DNA of 64,000 nt from positions 1 through 64,000 of the forward strand of contig CAWCOA010000024.1 of assembly GCA_963797085.1 (NCBI GenBank), read 5' to 3'. Positions 36,717-45,365 of the stretch are shown one piece after another. Under the pieces are notes generated by a model that saw only the letters and a program-made list of their open reading frames with translations, was not told where the DNA came from and did no database searches. Both the position numbers and the translations under genes were made by a program. The DNA comes from JASJBU01 sp963797085 (lineage in GTDB: Bacteria; Pseudomonadota; Gammaproteobacteria; Chromatiales; Chromatiaceae). Positions within the stretch are counted from its first letter, which is position 1. Each line of letters starts with the position of its first letter.

Positions 36717-38540
36717 TCATTCGGCCGACCGACTCGGCTGATTGTCAGCAGGTTCACGCTTTGGACCGTAAGTGATCAACAGGTCGCCGGGTGCGGGCTT
36801 GAGGGGTTGTTCCGGTGAGTTGAACTGTACTAGGCCTTTGTTGCTGATCAGTGCCACCAGAATAGACTCAGCATTTACCTGAGCAGAGTAATCGTCGTAG
36901 CTGAATGCCTCACTGAGCAAGGTCTTGGAGAATTTCCAGCCGCGATACCAGTTGACTAACAGATCCTCATAGTGAGCATCCGCGGTGGGTGAAATCAACC
37001 CGCGCATGGCACGTTGAATCTGCTGAGACTCACTTTCACCACTGTTGTCGGGCGGCAACTGGAAGACCTGTGTGCGTCCCATTTCGCCGGCGAACTGGCC
37101 GCACACCAAGGCATTGTAGGCGGCATTATCGGTGGCGGCGAACAGATAGCCGACTTCATTGAGTTCCAGGCTCTCTTCGCCGGTCTCGGAGAGAATCTCT
37201 CCGTAATGGGTGGGAATGCCGGCCAGACGCGCACGCCGCAGACGATGCCAGGAGTTGTCGTTGACGATCACCGGCACCTCTCGTTCCTTCAGCGCCTGCG
37301 CCAGACCCACCGTCCAGCTGTTGGCGCCAACGATGAGTACCCCGGTCGGTCCAGTAGCGCACAGGTCCAGGCGCTGGGCCAGGGGGCGCAGGCTGAGCCC
37401 GTGCAGGACCACGGTGATGAACACCAACGCGAATACCAGAGGCAACAACAGATGAGCCCCCTGATAACCTTGCGCCTGCAGTTGGGGACCGAAGACCCCG
37501 GCCACTGCGGCAGCTACGATCCCCCGCGGCGCTATCCAGGCCACCAGACTCCGCTCCTGCCAGCTCATGCCGCTGCCCAGGGTCGCGGCGAGGACGCCGA
37601 TCGGCCGCACCAGCAGCAACACCGCCAGCAGCAACAGCCCGGCGCGCCAATCCAGATGCAGCATGATACCCGGATCGAGGTCGGCGGTGAGCAGGATGAA
37701 GACGCTGGAGACCAGCAGGATGACCAGGTATTCCTTGAAGCGCCGCATCTCGGTGATGCTGGGCAGGCGCAGATTGCCTAGTACCACCCCCATGATGGTG
37801 GCGGCTAGCAGGCCCGCCTCCTCGAACGCGGCATTGGCCATGACATACACGGTCAGGGCGCTCGCCAGGGCCACCGGTCCCTTGAGATACTCGGCCACCG
37901 CGCCGCGGCGAAACAGCCAGGCCAGCAGCCAGGCACCGCCCCCGCCCAAGGCCACCGCGATCACCAGACCCGCAGACATATGCAGCAGTAATTCATCCAA
38001 GCCCTGATCCTGCGCGAACATGAAATACTGGAAGGTGAGGACCGCGAGCAGGGCGCCGGTGGGGTCATTGACGATGCCTTCCCATTTCAAATAGGAGGCC
38101 GGCCGGCGGCGCAGTTTGGCCTGGCGCAACAGGGGGATGATGACGGTGGGGCCGGTGACCGTGGTGATGGCGCCGAACACCATCGCCACCGGCCAGGCCA
38201 GACCGGCGATGTAATGGGCAGCGACGCTGCCCAGGCCGAACACGAACAACACCCCCAGGGTGACGAGCCGGCGCACACCAATGGCGGCCTCTTTCAGCTC
38301 GTGCAGACGCAGGCTCAGACCGCCTTCGAAGAGGATCACCGCCACCCCCAGTTTGATCACCGGTTGCAAGAGTTCACCCAGGTCCGTGCTGGGTTGTATC
38401 CAACCGAACACAGGGCCGGCCAGAAGACCGAACAGACTGAGCAGGATGATGGCGGGCAGGTGCAGGCGCCAGGCCAGCCACTGGGCGGTAATGCCGAGAA
38501 CGATGATCAGCGCCAGTACCAGGGTGATGTGGTCATGCAT
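36717..38540 (-). CDS. CPA1-type Na+(K+)/H+ antiporter with TrkA-N domain
   Basis: 607 residues. Twelve or so helices (1-400) contain GLLAGPVFGWIQP, FEGGLSLRLHEL, then the WEGIVNDPTGALLAV core (the conserved ND pair that binds the cation) and WIAPRGIVAAAVAG. From about residue 400 a TrkA-N/RCK domain begins VLIVGANSWTVGLAQALKE, followed by a TrkA-C-like end. This is the NhaP/CvrA-like type that responds to pH or nucleotide. It is the last gene of the minus-strand group that begins with the secreted dikinase-like gene, 71 bases after the serine hydrolase, and may be co-transcribed. Confidence 0.88.
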   Translation of the reverse strand: MHDHITLVLALIIVLGITAQWLAWRLHLPAIILLSLFGLLAGPVFGWIQPSTDLGELLQPVIKLGVAVILFEGGLSLRLHELKEAAIGVRRLVTLGVLFVFGLGSVAAHYIAGLAWPVAMVFGAITTVTGPTVIIPLLRQAKLRRRPASYLKWEGIVNDPTGALLAVLTFQYFMFAQDQGLDELLLHMSAGLVIAVALGGGGAWLLAWLFRRGAVAEYLKGPVALASALTVYVMANAAFEEAGLLAATIMGVVLGNLRLPSITEMRRFKEYLVILLVSSVFILLTADLDPGIMLHLDWRAGLLLLAVLLLVRPIGVLAATLGSGMSWQERSLVAWIAPRGIVAAAVAGVFGPQLQAQGYQGAHLLLPLVFALVFITVVLHGLSLRPLAQRLDLCATGPTGVLIVGANSWTVGLAQALKEREVPVIVNDNSWHRLRRARLAGIPTHYGEILSETGEESLELNEVGYLFAATDNAAYNALVCGQFAGEMGRTQVFQLPPDNSGESESQQIQRAMRGLISPTADAHYEDLLVNWYRGWKFSKTLLSEAFSYDDYSAQVNAESILVALISNKGLVQFNSPEQPLKPAPGDLLITYGPKREPADNQPSRSAE

Positions 38541-38611
38541 ACGCGGTCGGTCCGGTTGCCGGGGAGGAGGCGGGGGTTCCCTGGTGCGGCATACAGCCAG
38601 TCAGAGCAGGG

Positions 38612-39943
38612 TCATTCATCACTCTTGCCCGATTCCCTGATCTCCGCCGAACTGCCGGTATCACGCACCTTGACCGCTTGACGGGTCTGCACGATCTCCT
38701 CGATCGCCGCACCCAGGCGTGAATGGTCCCAGGCAGAGTTCACCTTGCGCACGTCCGAGATAAGGGCCACCAGGTAGCGTTTTTGCTCGGGTCCGGCGCG
38801 GGCCGGTGACTCGACGATGGCCACCGAGTTCATGGCGTTCTGCGCATTGCCCATATATTTTCCGCAGTTGAAGTTCGCTTCCGCTGCGCAACGATAGAGC
38901 GAGCCGCTCTTGAAATAGATCGCCGCCTTGGCCAGCTCCGGCGCATAGGTGTAGCGATAGCGGCGTTTGGTCATGTAGAGGTAACGCTTCATCTCCAGGC
39001 TGGACCAGCTGTCCACCAGGCGACCCTGCTCCAGGCGCAGCAGCCAGCGGGCCAGTTCCCGTGGGGTGGCGCGAGAGCCGCCCACTCCCGGTACCTTGCG
39101 TTTGCCAGCCTGGGTCCAGAAGCTGCCGACCCGCAGCTCTTCCGGATTCAGCTCCGCCGCCCTGAGGGCGTCGTCGATGACCTGCTGGGCCAGCTGTTGC
39201 AGCTCGCTGCGCGGGGTATGCTTGAAGAAGCCCTCTTCCTGCTCCCGGGACGGGGGATAGTCTGCGCCAAAGGCGCGCAGCAGCATGGCCTCCTTCCATA
39301 CCGTGGAGCCCGCCGCATTGGCCGAGGGAGAGATCATGTGGTCCACCCACTCCCCGAGGGTGAAGCGGTCGCCGGGACGGATCACCGCATGCTGCAGCCC
39401 GGTTCCAGCGGCATTCAGGCGCGGCACCTTGTGGCTGTCGCTGACCACCCAGTCGCCGGCCTCTACCCAGTGCTCGCGCAGCAGGCGTTTGCGCGCCTCG
39501 ATGTCGGGGAAGGCGCGGCGCAGACCGTCGAACAGGGCGGTCATGCACAGCACCTTGCCGACGCTGCCGGGGATCTGGCTGCGTTCCTCCCGCACGCCCG
39601 CCCAGCGCAGATGCTGCGGGTCAGTGAAATCCACCAGCAGCACGCCGTAGGAGGGGTCGCGGCGTTTGAAAACCGCCTCCAGGGCGGCCTGCATCTGCCC
39701 ATTCCGGTCCGCCGGGTCCAGATTCCAGTCGCCTCGATCCGTCAGATGCAGGCGGATCTCGCTGCTCGGGAGCAGGGCGCCGGCGGGCAGCTTGGGGCCG
39801 CTCTTGGCGTCCTGCAAGGCCTGTTGACCCTGCAGGCGACGGATCCCGCTGTCATCTCCGTCCAGGGGATAGGCCTGGAGACCGTTGCCGACCAACAGTG
39901 CCAGGCTGAGGCTCAATCCACTGATACGTTTGTCCATCTTCAA
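38612..39943 (-). CDS. Secreted class-A-beta-lactamase-like serine hydrolase, first copy
   Basis: 443 residues with an N-terminal signal (MKMDKRISGLSLSLALLVG...). The penicilloyl-serine-transferase motifs are visible: S-x-x-K in GSVGKVL (serine near residue 127), a SxN element in SPSANAAG and KSG in YFKSGSLYR. The conserved spacing and N-to-C order fit the class A beta-lactamase/DD-peptidase fold, but a specific substrate cannot be read from the sequence. Likely periplasmic. Its ATG overlaps the stop of the upstream dikinase-like gene, so the two are translationally coupled. A homologue lies on the other strand at about 44.4 kb. Possible roles are in peptidoglycan or other polymer processing. 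Confidence 0.75.
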   Translation of the reverse strand: MKMDKRISGLSLSLALLVGNGLQAYPLDGDDSGIRRLQGQQALQDAKSGPKLPAGALLPSSEIRLHLTDRGDWNLDPADRNGQMQAALEAVFKRRDPSYGVLLVDFTDPQHLRWAGVREERSQIPGSVGKVLCMTALFDGLRRAFPDIEARKRLLREHWVEAGDWVVSDSHKVPRLNAAGTGLQHAVIRPGDRFTLGEWVDHMISPSANAAGSTVWKEAMLLRAFGADYPPSREQEEGFFKHTPRSELQQLAQQVIDDALRAAELNPEELRVGSFWTQAGKRKVPGVGGSRATPRELARWLLRLEQGRLVDSWSSLEMKRYLYMTKRRYRYTYAPELAKAAIYFKSGSLYRCAAEANFNCGKYMGNAQNAMNSVAIVESPARAGPEQKRYLVALISDVRKVNSAWDHSRLGAAIEEIVQTRQAVKVRDTGSSAEIRESGKSDE

Positions 39944-42816
39944 TCTCCATGCCCGCGGTGTGGCGGGTCGTCTAGCGCTACCGAGCCGGTCATTCGGGGA
40001 GCCGGTATGCGTGCATTGACCAGGGCATCAGCCGCCGCCCGGCCACGTTGGATCAGCGGGCGGATCTGCAGCAGCCATAACTTGCCCTTGGCGAACGCGA
40101 ATTCGATGTCCCAGGGCAGCGGATGGGCATGCTCGTCCAGGACCGGAGGATAGCGATCCAGGACCTCCTGCGCCAGCGTACGCAGTGCGTCCAACTCCCC
40201 ATCGGTCAGCACGGGACCGGTCTGCGCTGGCCGCCAGACGATGCCTCCCTCGGCGGCGAGTGCGCGGCGATAGGGGGCCTTGGCCTCGGCCAGCAGCAGA
40301 GTTGTACCGTCCGGCCGCAGGACGCGAGAGGCAGCGCTCTCATTATCCACTGCACCGCCCACACCCCAGGCCACGGAGACGGTGAGTCCCACCTTGCCGC
40401 TGGTTAGATCGGTGGTCACCAACACGCCGGATTTCTCCGACGGTACGCTCTTCATCAGCAGGACCGAGGCAAACACCGCTTCCGGATTCTCCAGGATACG
40501 CATGCGCCAGGCCATGGCCCGTCGGGTGTAGACAGAGGACCAGACCTGGCTGACGGCGGCAAGCTGAGGCTCCAGTCCGACAACATTGGGGATGGTCTGA
40601 TTGAGACCCGCGCCGGTGAACTCGGGCAGGTCCTCCGCGTTGGTGTCGGAACGCACGAACAGCCCATAGCTGCCGGCGGGACCGAAGGCCTGCTCCAGCA
40701 TGGGTGTCAGTTCCTCGACCAGGGTGGGCCGCAAAGACAGCTGACTGACACTCTGGCGTACCGCGTCCAGCACGCTCTCCAGCCCCTGCCTGTCCAGACC
40801 ACCGGCCCTGAAGCGTTCGAAGCCCTGTTTGAGACGTTGGCGTGGTTCGATGGTGTGTTCGGCAAAAATACCGAAAGGCAGGGCAATCGCCGGCGAGATC
40901 CGGTCTGGGAACAGGCGATTCAATTCACCGACATTTGCCGCCTTGGGACCAACCAGCTTGCCGGAGAGTCCCGAGTGCAGTTGCGCCAGCGGCAGGGGAT
41001 GGGGCTGGCTCAGGTTCGGCAGGGGGGCTTTCACCTTGCTGACTACAGCGGCCTCTTGAGGGCTCGTTTCCTGCACAGAGGTAGCGATGCGTTCGAGCAG
41101 CACTCGCCCGTCGCCCGCCGCCGCCAGCAAGACCTGCCGTCCCGCCTGGCTGCGCAGGCGGGGCAGTAGCTCAGGCGCAACCGATGCATTGGGGATGCCC
41201 AGATTGCGCGCCAGCATCTGCACATGCGACAGGGGGTTGCCTTCGCCCAGGGTGAGGATGCCGGCGACCGGATCCAGGTCGGCGACGGTTTCGGTCAGCA
41301 CCACGATTTCGTCCTCCGCCACCCGCACGCCCCGTGCCAGTGCGTCGCCTTCCAGCAGATGCAGACGGCCCCGGGCGATGCCCGGATTGATGCCCAGCAG
41401 ACCATTGGCTGGTTGTCCGAAGACCCGGTGGTCGATGCCACTCAGCTGAGCGGCATCCAAGGCCAGCCGGTTGGCCACTTCACCCAGGGGCAGGAGCAAG
41501 GTGTCCCGTAACAGATCGTCGACGAAACGGGCCGCCTTGGGCTCCAGGGCGGTAAAGCTGATCAGAGCCTCAGCGAAGCTGTAACGCACTGTCTGGGCCG
41601 CCCAGGCGGCGGCCAGGGCGAGCCGGCGACTGGCGGTGGCGTATTCCGCCGCTGCCGGTCGTGCTGTCGTCAGCAGGGCATCCAGGGGGGTGCTCAGGGC
41701 CTCCCGTTCCCCGCTCGAGAGTAGGCCGAGACCCCAGGCTCCGCGCAGGAGGTCGCTGGCCAGGGTCAGCAGCTGCCGCCGGGACAGGGGATTGTCGAGC
41801 TGCTCGAGGGCCGAGGTGCGCAGTTCAGCAGCCAGCTCGGTCAACAGATCCAATCGGCGCAGGTTGGCTTCCGGCTGGCGGGCCGTGACATCCTTGCGCA
41901 ATTGCTGAATGGCCTGGGAGAGCCGTTCGATATGTTGTGCGGGCGCTGCTCCCTGCGCCTCGCGGATCAGCCGGGTTGCCTGGGGAGAGTGCTCGGCCAG
42001 GGCAACCGCCGCGGCTCGCAGTCGCAGCTTGCGACCTGCGGGACCGAACAGTTCGTCCAGTCCGTCGGCCAGGCGCAGCGCCTTCTCGCGCAGGACCTCG
42101 GACCGTGGCGTGCGGCCGGCGAGCCACTCCCGCACCCTCGAGGCGGTCTCTGCCGAGGGCCGGGAGTGGATCTCGATGCGGAGTTTAGCGAACGCGGCAT
42201 CCGCCTCGGCAAGTTCCTGGGCCAGATGGCGGATGCTGCGGGTGCGGTCACCCCCAGTGGTTCCATGCGCTATGATCTGAATGATTTCCCGGGTCAGGAG
42301 AAATTCATCCTGCAGAAACGCGGGTTGGGACAACAGCTTGAGCAGCAGGGTCCGGCCGTTCCACTCCTCGTCCTCCAGTTGCACCCGGCCCCGATAGTGG
42401 CGCGCCCGGCGCAACACCCAGCCGTCGTCCACCGCCTCCAGATAGCGCTCCAGGGGGAGGGCGCGCAGGCGTTGCTGGCGCTGTTGCGGTTGCCACAGCT
42501 CTTCCCAGGTCAGCGCGGCGACCACTGTGCCCACCGGCCAACCAAGTTCAGCCAGGCGTATGCGTTGCACGGAGTACTCGGCGTGTTGACGGCCTCCACC
42601 ATGTTTGGCGCAGGCATAGGCTTGCGGCGGCTGGGTGCTGCCGTCGTTGCAGAACCAGCGAATGCGGCTGTAAGGCCCCCGTTCGTTCTGTTTGAAAGAC
42701 TCGACGAGGCTCCGAGCCTCCTGCAGTGTCTCATCGGGTGGTGGCGCCAAGGGGTGTGAAGCGGCTAGTGTCAGGTTGCTCAGACCGACCAACAAGAGCC
42801 AAAGAGTGCGTAGCAT
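39940..42816 (-). CDS. Secreted PPDK/glucan-water-dikinase-like protein with permuted domain order
   Basis: 958 residues. A clear signal peptide (MLRTLWLLLVGLSNLTLAAS) starts the protein. Residues 30-480 are a helical region with no match I can name. A phospho-histidine swivelling domain contains GEGNPLSHVQMLARNLGIPN, with the predicted His at about 531. The C-terminal ATP-grasp/PPDK_N domain (about 620-945) has KLVGPKAANVGELN, VRSDTNAEDLPEFTGAGL, VWSSVYTRRAMAWRM, AWGVGGAVDNESA and the closing LWLLQIRPL. This His-then-ATP order is that of plant glucan water dikinases, not of PEP synthase. A dikinase outside the cytoplasm would lack ATP, which makes the signal peptide surprising. Coupled downstream to a secreted serine hydrolase. 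Confidence 0.8.
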   Translation of the reverse strand: MLRTLWLLLVGLSNLTLAASHPLAPPPDETLQEARSLVESFKQNERGPYSRIRWFCNDGSTQPPQAYACAKHGGGRQHAEYSVQRIRLAELGWPVGTVVAALTWEELWQPQQRQQRLRALPLERYLEAVDDGWVLRRARHYRGRVQLEDEEWNGRTLLLKLLSQPAFLQDEFLLTREIIQIIAHGTTGGDRTRSIRHLAQELAEADAAFAKLRIEIHSRPSAETASRVREWLAGRTPRSEVLREKALRLADGLDELFGPAGRKLRLRAAAVALAEHSPQATRLIREAQGAAPAQHIERLSQAIQQLRKDVTARQPEANLRRLDLLTELAAELRTSALEQLDNPLSRRQLLTLASDLLRGAWGLGLLSSGEREALSTPLDALLTTARPAAAEYATASRRLALAAAWAAQTVRYSFAEALISFTALEPKAARFVDDLLRDTLLLPLGEVANRLALDAAQLSGIDHRVFGQPANGLLGINPGIARGRLHLLEGDALARGVRVAEDEIVVLTETVADLDPVAGILTLGEGNPLSHVQMLARNLGIPNASVAPELLPRLRSQAGRQVLLAAAGDGRVLLERIATSVQETSPQEAAVVSKVKAPLPNLSQPHPLPLAQLHSGLSGKLVGPKAANVGELNRLFPDRISPAIALPFGIFAEHTIEPRQRLKQGFERFRAGGLDRQGLESVLDAVRQSVSQLSLRPTLVEELTPMLEQAFGPAGSYGLFVRSDTNAEDLPEFTGAGLNQTIPNVVGLEPQLAAVSQVWSSVYTRRAMAWRMRILENPEAVFASVLLMKSVPSEKSGVLVTTDLTSGKVGLTVSVAWGVGGAVDNESAASRVLRPDGTTLLLAEAKAPYRRALAAEGGIVWRPAQTGPVLTDGELDALRTLAQEVLDRYPPVLDEHAHPLPWDIEFAFAKGKLWLLQIRPLIQRGRAAADALVNARIPAPRMTGSVALDDPPHRGHGD

Positions 42817-43022
42817 GAACAGTTCCTCCTTGAAGGACCGTTAGTGTACCGTTTGATTTACATGGTGTAGTTGCTCAATCGGTACATTAGATCAAGCGAA
42901 CAAATCGCAAGGCCACCATTCAAATCCAAAATGAGAAAAAAAGCTATAGATCACTTGTGCATGTCTTTGCTTGCTTACATACTCACTTATCCTTGTGCCA
43001 TCCTGGATGGAGTAATCTGTCT

Positions 43023-44387
43023 TTGACTAGATCCGCCGCACCATCCCGCTATACTGGCTGGACACAGCGATTGCTTGGCGCAATCACCGAGGTGCGACCC
43101 GGCGAGGCCGGTCCTGCGCTGCTGCTGTTCGTGACAATCTTTCTGGTGCTTTGCTCTTATTACTTCATCAAACCGGTGCGCGAGGGTTGGCTGGCGGTCT
43201 CGGTCATCGCCGGTTTGAGCAAAATCGAGGTCAAGGCCTATTCCAGTTTCGCCCAGACCCTGATCCTGTTCGCGGTGCTGCCCTTCTATGCGCGGCTCAC
43301 CACCCACTGGGTCCGACGCAAGCTGATCAGTCGGGTGGGGTTGTTCTTTGCGGCCAATCTGTCGCTGTTCTGGTTGCTGCATCCGGGTTTTCTGTTCGAG
43401 CAGGTGCCCTATCTGGGGGTGATTTTCTACATCTGGATCGGCATCTTTGCGGTAACCCTGGTGGCTCAGTTCTGGTCCTTTGCCGCCGATCTCTACGGCG
43501 AGGAGCGCGGCAAGCGGCTGTTTCCCCTGGTCGCTCTAGGCGCATCGAGTGGGGCGGTAGTTGGTTCCTGGTTGGGCGAGCGGCTGATCCGGGATTTTGC
43601 AGTAGACACCTTCGATCTGCTGCCCTTGGCGACGCTTCCTTTACTGGGTGCATTGGCGCTGGCGCGCTGGGTCGACCGCCATGGCGTGACGTCCCATCAT
43701 GCGGGCGCCGACCGGGGTGGGCATGCCGCCGCGCCGGATACCACCGGCGTCTACGGGTTGATCCTGCGCACCCAATATCTGCGACTCACGGCGTTGATGG
43801 TGTTCGCCATGTTCTGGGTGATGACCAACGGTGAAAATATCCTCTTCGCCCTGGTACAGCGGGCGTTGGAGACGCAAGGGATGGATGCCGCCGCCACCAA
43901 GGTGGAGACCACGGCTTTCTATGGTAATCTCTATTTCTGGGTAAATCTGACTGGTCTTCTGTTACAGGCCTTCGTGGTCTCGAGATTGCAGCGCTGGGGA
44001 GGCTTCGGCGCCCTGCTTTTGACCCCGCCACTGGTTTCCCTGGCCGGCTATGGAGCGATGGCCGCCGAGGGCGCCCTGGCGGTGGTTACGGCGGCCAAGA
44101 CCGCTGAAAACGGCACTAATTATTCGATCAACAACACCGCCCGCCAGGTGCTCTGGCTGCCTACCAGCAAGGAGATGATCTACAAAGCCAAGGCCGCTAT
44201 CGATACCCTTTGCGTACGTTTCGGTGACGGCTTGGCGGCGTTGACCGTGCTGCTTGGCACCCGAGCCTTCAACATCCAGGTGGAAGGCTTTATCCTGTTT
44301 AACTTGGTGCTGATCGGGTTCTGGCTCGGTTTGGCTCTGCTGGTGGTGAAGGAGCACCGGCGGTTGCTGCAACATCCCCCTTCCTGA
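43023..44387 (+). CDS. ATP/ADP-translocase-like (NTT/Npt) MFS-type transporter
   Basis: About 455 residues with twelve predicted helices. The N-terminal part (VRPGEAGPALLLFVTIFLVL then CSYYFIKPVREG) and SFAADLYGEERGKRLFPLVA resemble the Npt1/Npt2 nucleotide-transporter group, where the pattern is LCxYYxLRPxRD and FWSFxADLFxxExxxRLFG. The substrate is not certain: many free-living bacteria carry such proteins and few are tested. Start: TTG at 43023 has GGAG ten bases upstream; ATG at 42957 gives a longer N-terminus with no ribosome site. It is divergent from the dikinase-like gene and is followed ten bases later by a second serine hydrolase. Confidence 0.65.
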   Translation: MTRSAAPSRYTGWTQRLLGAITEVRPGEAGPALLLFVTIFLVLCSYYFIKPVREGWLAVSVIAGLSKIEVKAYSSFAQTLILFAVLPFYARLTTHWVRRKLISRVGLFFAANLSLFWLLHPGFLFEQVPYLGVIFYIWIGIFAVTLVAQFWSFAADLYGEERGKRLFPLVALGASSGAVVGSWLGERLIRDFAVDTFDLLPLATLPLLGALALARWVDRHGVTSHHAGADRGGHAAAPDTTGVYGLILRTQYLRLTALMVFAMFWVMTNGENILFALVQRALETQGMDAAATKVETTAFYGNLYFWVNLTGLLLQAFVVSRLQRWGGFGALLLTPPLVSLAGYGAMAAEGALAVVTAAKTAENGTNYSINNTARQVLWLPTSKEMIYKAKAAIDTLCVRFGDGLAALTVLLGTRAFNIQVEGFILFNLVLIGFWLGLALLVVKEHRRLLQHPPS

Positions 44388-44397
44388 GGTAGCTGAT

Positions 44398-45351
44398 TTG
44401 AACTGTTCAAGCCGCTTCTTTTCACCTGGCCTCGCCGCTGGTGTGTTCCTGCTGGTCCAATCCGGACTGGTGTTTTCCGCGGCCCCGCCGGAGCTGCCGG
44501 TCAGCGTACCTCAAGACGATTGGTCGCCACTCCTTGAACAGGTGGATCGAGAGCTGCAGGCGGGTCTGGAGAAAGCCCTCGCCAGCCGCACCAAGTGGCG
44601 CAAACTGATTGCGCGTCGCAAACTGGCGGTCGGTCTGGTGGATCTGACTGACCCCGCTGCTTCCCGCTATGCCCAGGTCAATGGCAATGTGGAGATGTAC
44701 GCCGCCAGCCTGCCCAAGATTGCCATCCTGCTGGCGGCCTTCGATCAATTTGAGAAGGGCGTATTGGTCAGGACTCCCGAGCTGGACCAAGATCTGAATG
44801 CGATGTTGCGCAAGTCTGACAATGGTGCCGCGACCCGCATGATCGATCGTCTCGGTGGCCTGATGCGTGTGAATGAGGTGCTGCGGGATCCCCGTTACCG
44901 ATTGTACGACGACGAAGCCGGCGGCGGTCTGTGGGTCGGCAAGCGTTACAGCAAGCAGGGCCCCCGCCTGCCGGACCCTTTGAAGGGGATCTCCCACGCA
45001 GCCACCGTGACCCAGGTTTGCCGCTTCTACTATCAACTGGCGACCGGCAGGTTGATCACTCCGGAAGCCTCCCAGGCCATGTTGGAGATGCTCGGCAAGC
45101 CGGGGATCAAGCACAAGTTTGTCAATTCCCTCGGCGTCAAGGCGCCGGATGCGGAGCTGTACCGAAAATCGGGCACCTGGCGGGACTGGCATGCGGATTC
45201 TGTGCTGGTCTGGGGGCCTGTGTGGCGCCGCTATATTCTGGTGGCTTTGACGGAGAGCGCAGAGGGGGAGCAGATAATGCGCGATTTGGTGGGTGTGGTG
45301 GAAGAGTTGCTCAGAGGTGGTCAGCACCAGCTGTTAGATCTAGACGATTAA
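44398..45351 (+). CDS. Secreted class-A-beta-lactamase-like serine hydrolase, second copy
   Basis: 317 residues with a signal peptide ending near residue 30 (FLLVQSGLVFSAAP). Motifs of the serine beta-lactamase fold: ASLPK (S-x-x-K, nucleophile and general base), SDN in KSDNGAATRM, and KSGT in the C-terminal part. Typical class A enzymes have an Omega-loop ExxLN, which I do not see, so hydrolysis of beta-lactams is unlikely. Starts with TTG; GAGGT lies about seven bases before it, inside the end of the transporter gene. Homologous in fold to the longer hydrolase on the opposite strand. Two such enzymes around one secreted dikinase and one nucleotide-transporter-like protein suggest a common envelope process. 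Confidence 0.75.
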   Translation: MNCSSRFFSPGLAAGVFLLVQSGLVFSAAPPELPVSVPQDDWSPLLEQVDRELQAGLEKALASRTKWRKLIARRKLAVGLVDLTDPAASRYAQVNGNVEMYAASLPKIAILLAAFDQFEKGVLVRTPELDQDLNAMLRKSDNGAATRMIDRLGGLMRVNEVLRDPRYRLYDDEAGGGLWVGKRYSKQGPRLPDPLKGISHAATVTQVCRFYYQLATGRLITPEASQAMLEMLGKPGIKHKFVNSLGVKAPDAELYRKSGTWRDWHADSVLVWGPVWRRYILVALTESAEGEQIMRDLVGVVEELLRGGQHQLLDLDD

Positions 45352-45365
45352 GGGCGATGGAGCCA

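Noticed and set aside
37014..37781. Plus-strand frame of about 255 codons
   Set aside because: Antisense to the CPA1 antiporter RCK region, with low-complexity Gln/Arg composition.
39197..42759. Long plus-strand frames opposite the serine hydrolase and the dikinase-like gene
   Set aside because: Antisense shadows; the minus-strand proteins carry clear motifs and a coupled ATGA.
42957..43022. ATG at 42957 as start of the NTT-like transporter
   Set aside because: No ribosome site; a TTG at 43023 has GGAG at a suitable distance and gives a normal N-terminus. Not certain.
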